DNA of 5,823 bases. Source: an uncultured Gemmatimonadota bacterium (GTDB lineage: Bacteria > Gemmatimonadota > Gemmatimonadetes > Gemmatimonadales > Gemmatimonadaceae). The stretch's first letter is position 1. Every line of letters starts with the position of its first letter. Made by a program: the position numbers and the translations under genes. The notes beneath the pieces are model-generated. The model worked only from the letters and a program-made list of their open reading frames with translations. It was not told where the DNA came from and made no database searches. This document shows positions 5,662-5,823 of the stretch, one piece after another. The DNA lies in the NCBI GenBank assembly GCA_946479015.1, contig CAMLEQ010000259.1, positions 1-5,823 on the forward strand, in the 5' to 3' direction.

Positions 5662-5823
5662 GGCTCCGCGTAGTGGCGACGCGCGGGGGCGTGGCGGGGC
5701 TCCGTGTCCTGGCGTGATGCGGGCCGTAGGGTTCTCCGTGGACTGGCGCGGGCCGTGGTGGGCTCCGTGGACTGGCGCGGGCCGTGGCGGGCTCCTGGGA
5801 CTGGCGTGACGCGGGGGTGTGGC
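5662..5823. repeat. Degenerate tandem repeat, 29-36 nt units, continuing to the edge
   Basis: Units begin at the anchor CTCC at 5664, 5700, 5734, 5763 and 5792, giving periods of 36, 34, 29 and 29 nt. The units at 5734-5762 and 5763-5791 are 29 nt long and differ at one base (T5759 against C5788). Shared blocks are CTCCGTG, GACTGGCG and GGGCCGTGG. The outer units drift by substitution and short insertions. The last three bases of the window are the start of a GGCTCC block, so the array probably continues to the right. The 29-nt period is not a multiple of 3 and no unit-to-unit spacer exists, so it is neither a coding repeat nor a CRISPR. Its function is unknown. Confidence 0.8.

Noticed and set aside
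5662..5823. CRISPR array
   Set aside because: Units abut one another with no spacers, drift in length and sequence, and no cas gene is present.

Overview
The window is high-GC bacterial DNA with five protein genes. Four are on the minus strand and one is on the plus strand. The strong C+G bias, a full-length type IV pilin with a C-terminal disulfide loop, and the style of the soluble PAS-GAF histidine kinase suggest a Gemmatimonadota-like or other soil/sediment bacterium. This placement is inferred from family resemblance and is not proven by the sequence.

Layout, left to right. (1) Positions 1-2018, minus: the first 672 codons of the E1 subunit of 2-oxoglutarate dehydrogenase (sucA). The gene runs off the left edge, so about the last 250 residues are missing. 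(2) Positions 2091-3659, minus: a soluble sensor histidine kinase (PAS, GAF, HisKA, HATPase), 72 nt upstream of sucA on the same strand, with no partner response regulator in view. (3) Positions 3660-4049: a 390-nt divergent intergenic region. Its plus strand carries a well-formed sigma-54 (-24/-12) promoter, a possible upstream activator palindrome and a strong Shine-Dalgarno. (4) Positions 4050-4433, plus: a type IV pilin, followed by a perfect 18-bp stem-loop that can terminate both it and the convergent operon. (5) Positions 4542-5460, minus: a probable two-gene unit. An atypical response-regulator receiver domain with lost active-site residues comes first, followed 28 nt later by a small lipoprotein of unknown function. 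(6) Positions 5461-5823: no gene. This stretch holds the leader and probable promoter of that operon, then a degenerate tandem repeat of 29-36 nt that continues to, and probably past, the right edge.

How the genes may work together. sucA is a core TCA-cycle gene. The pilin appears to be switched by sigma-54 plus an activator that is not in the window. The kinase, pseudo-receiver and lipoprotein have no demonstrated link to the pilin beyond proximity. I found no clearly new multi-gene system. The points most worth checking are the sigma-54 pilin promoter, the Geobacter-PilA-like aromatic pattern within a longer pilin, the degenerate receiver paired with a lipoprotein, and the tandem repeat at the right edge.
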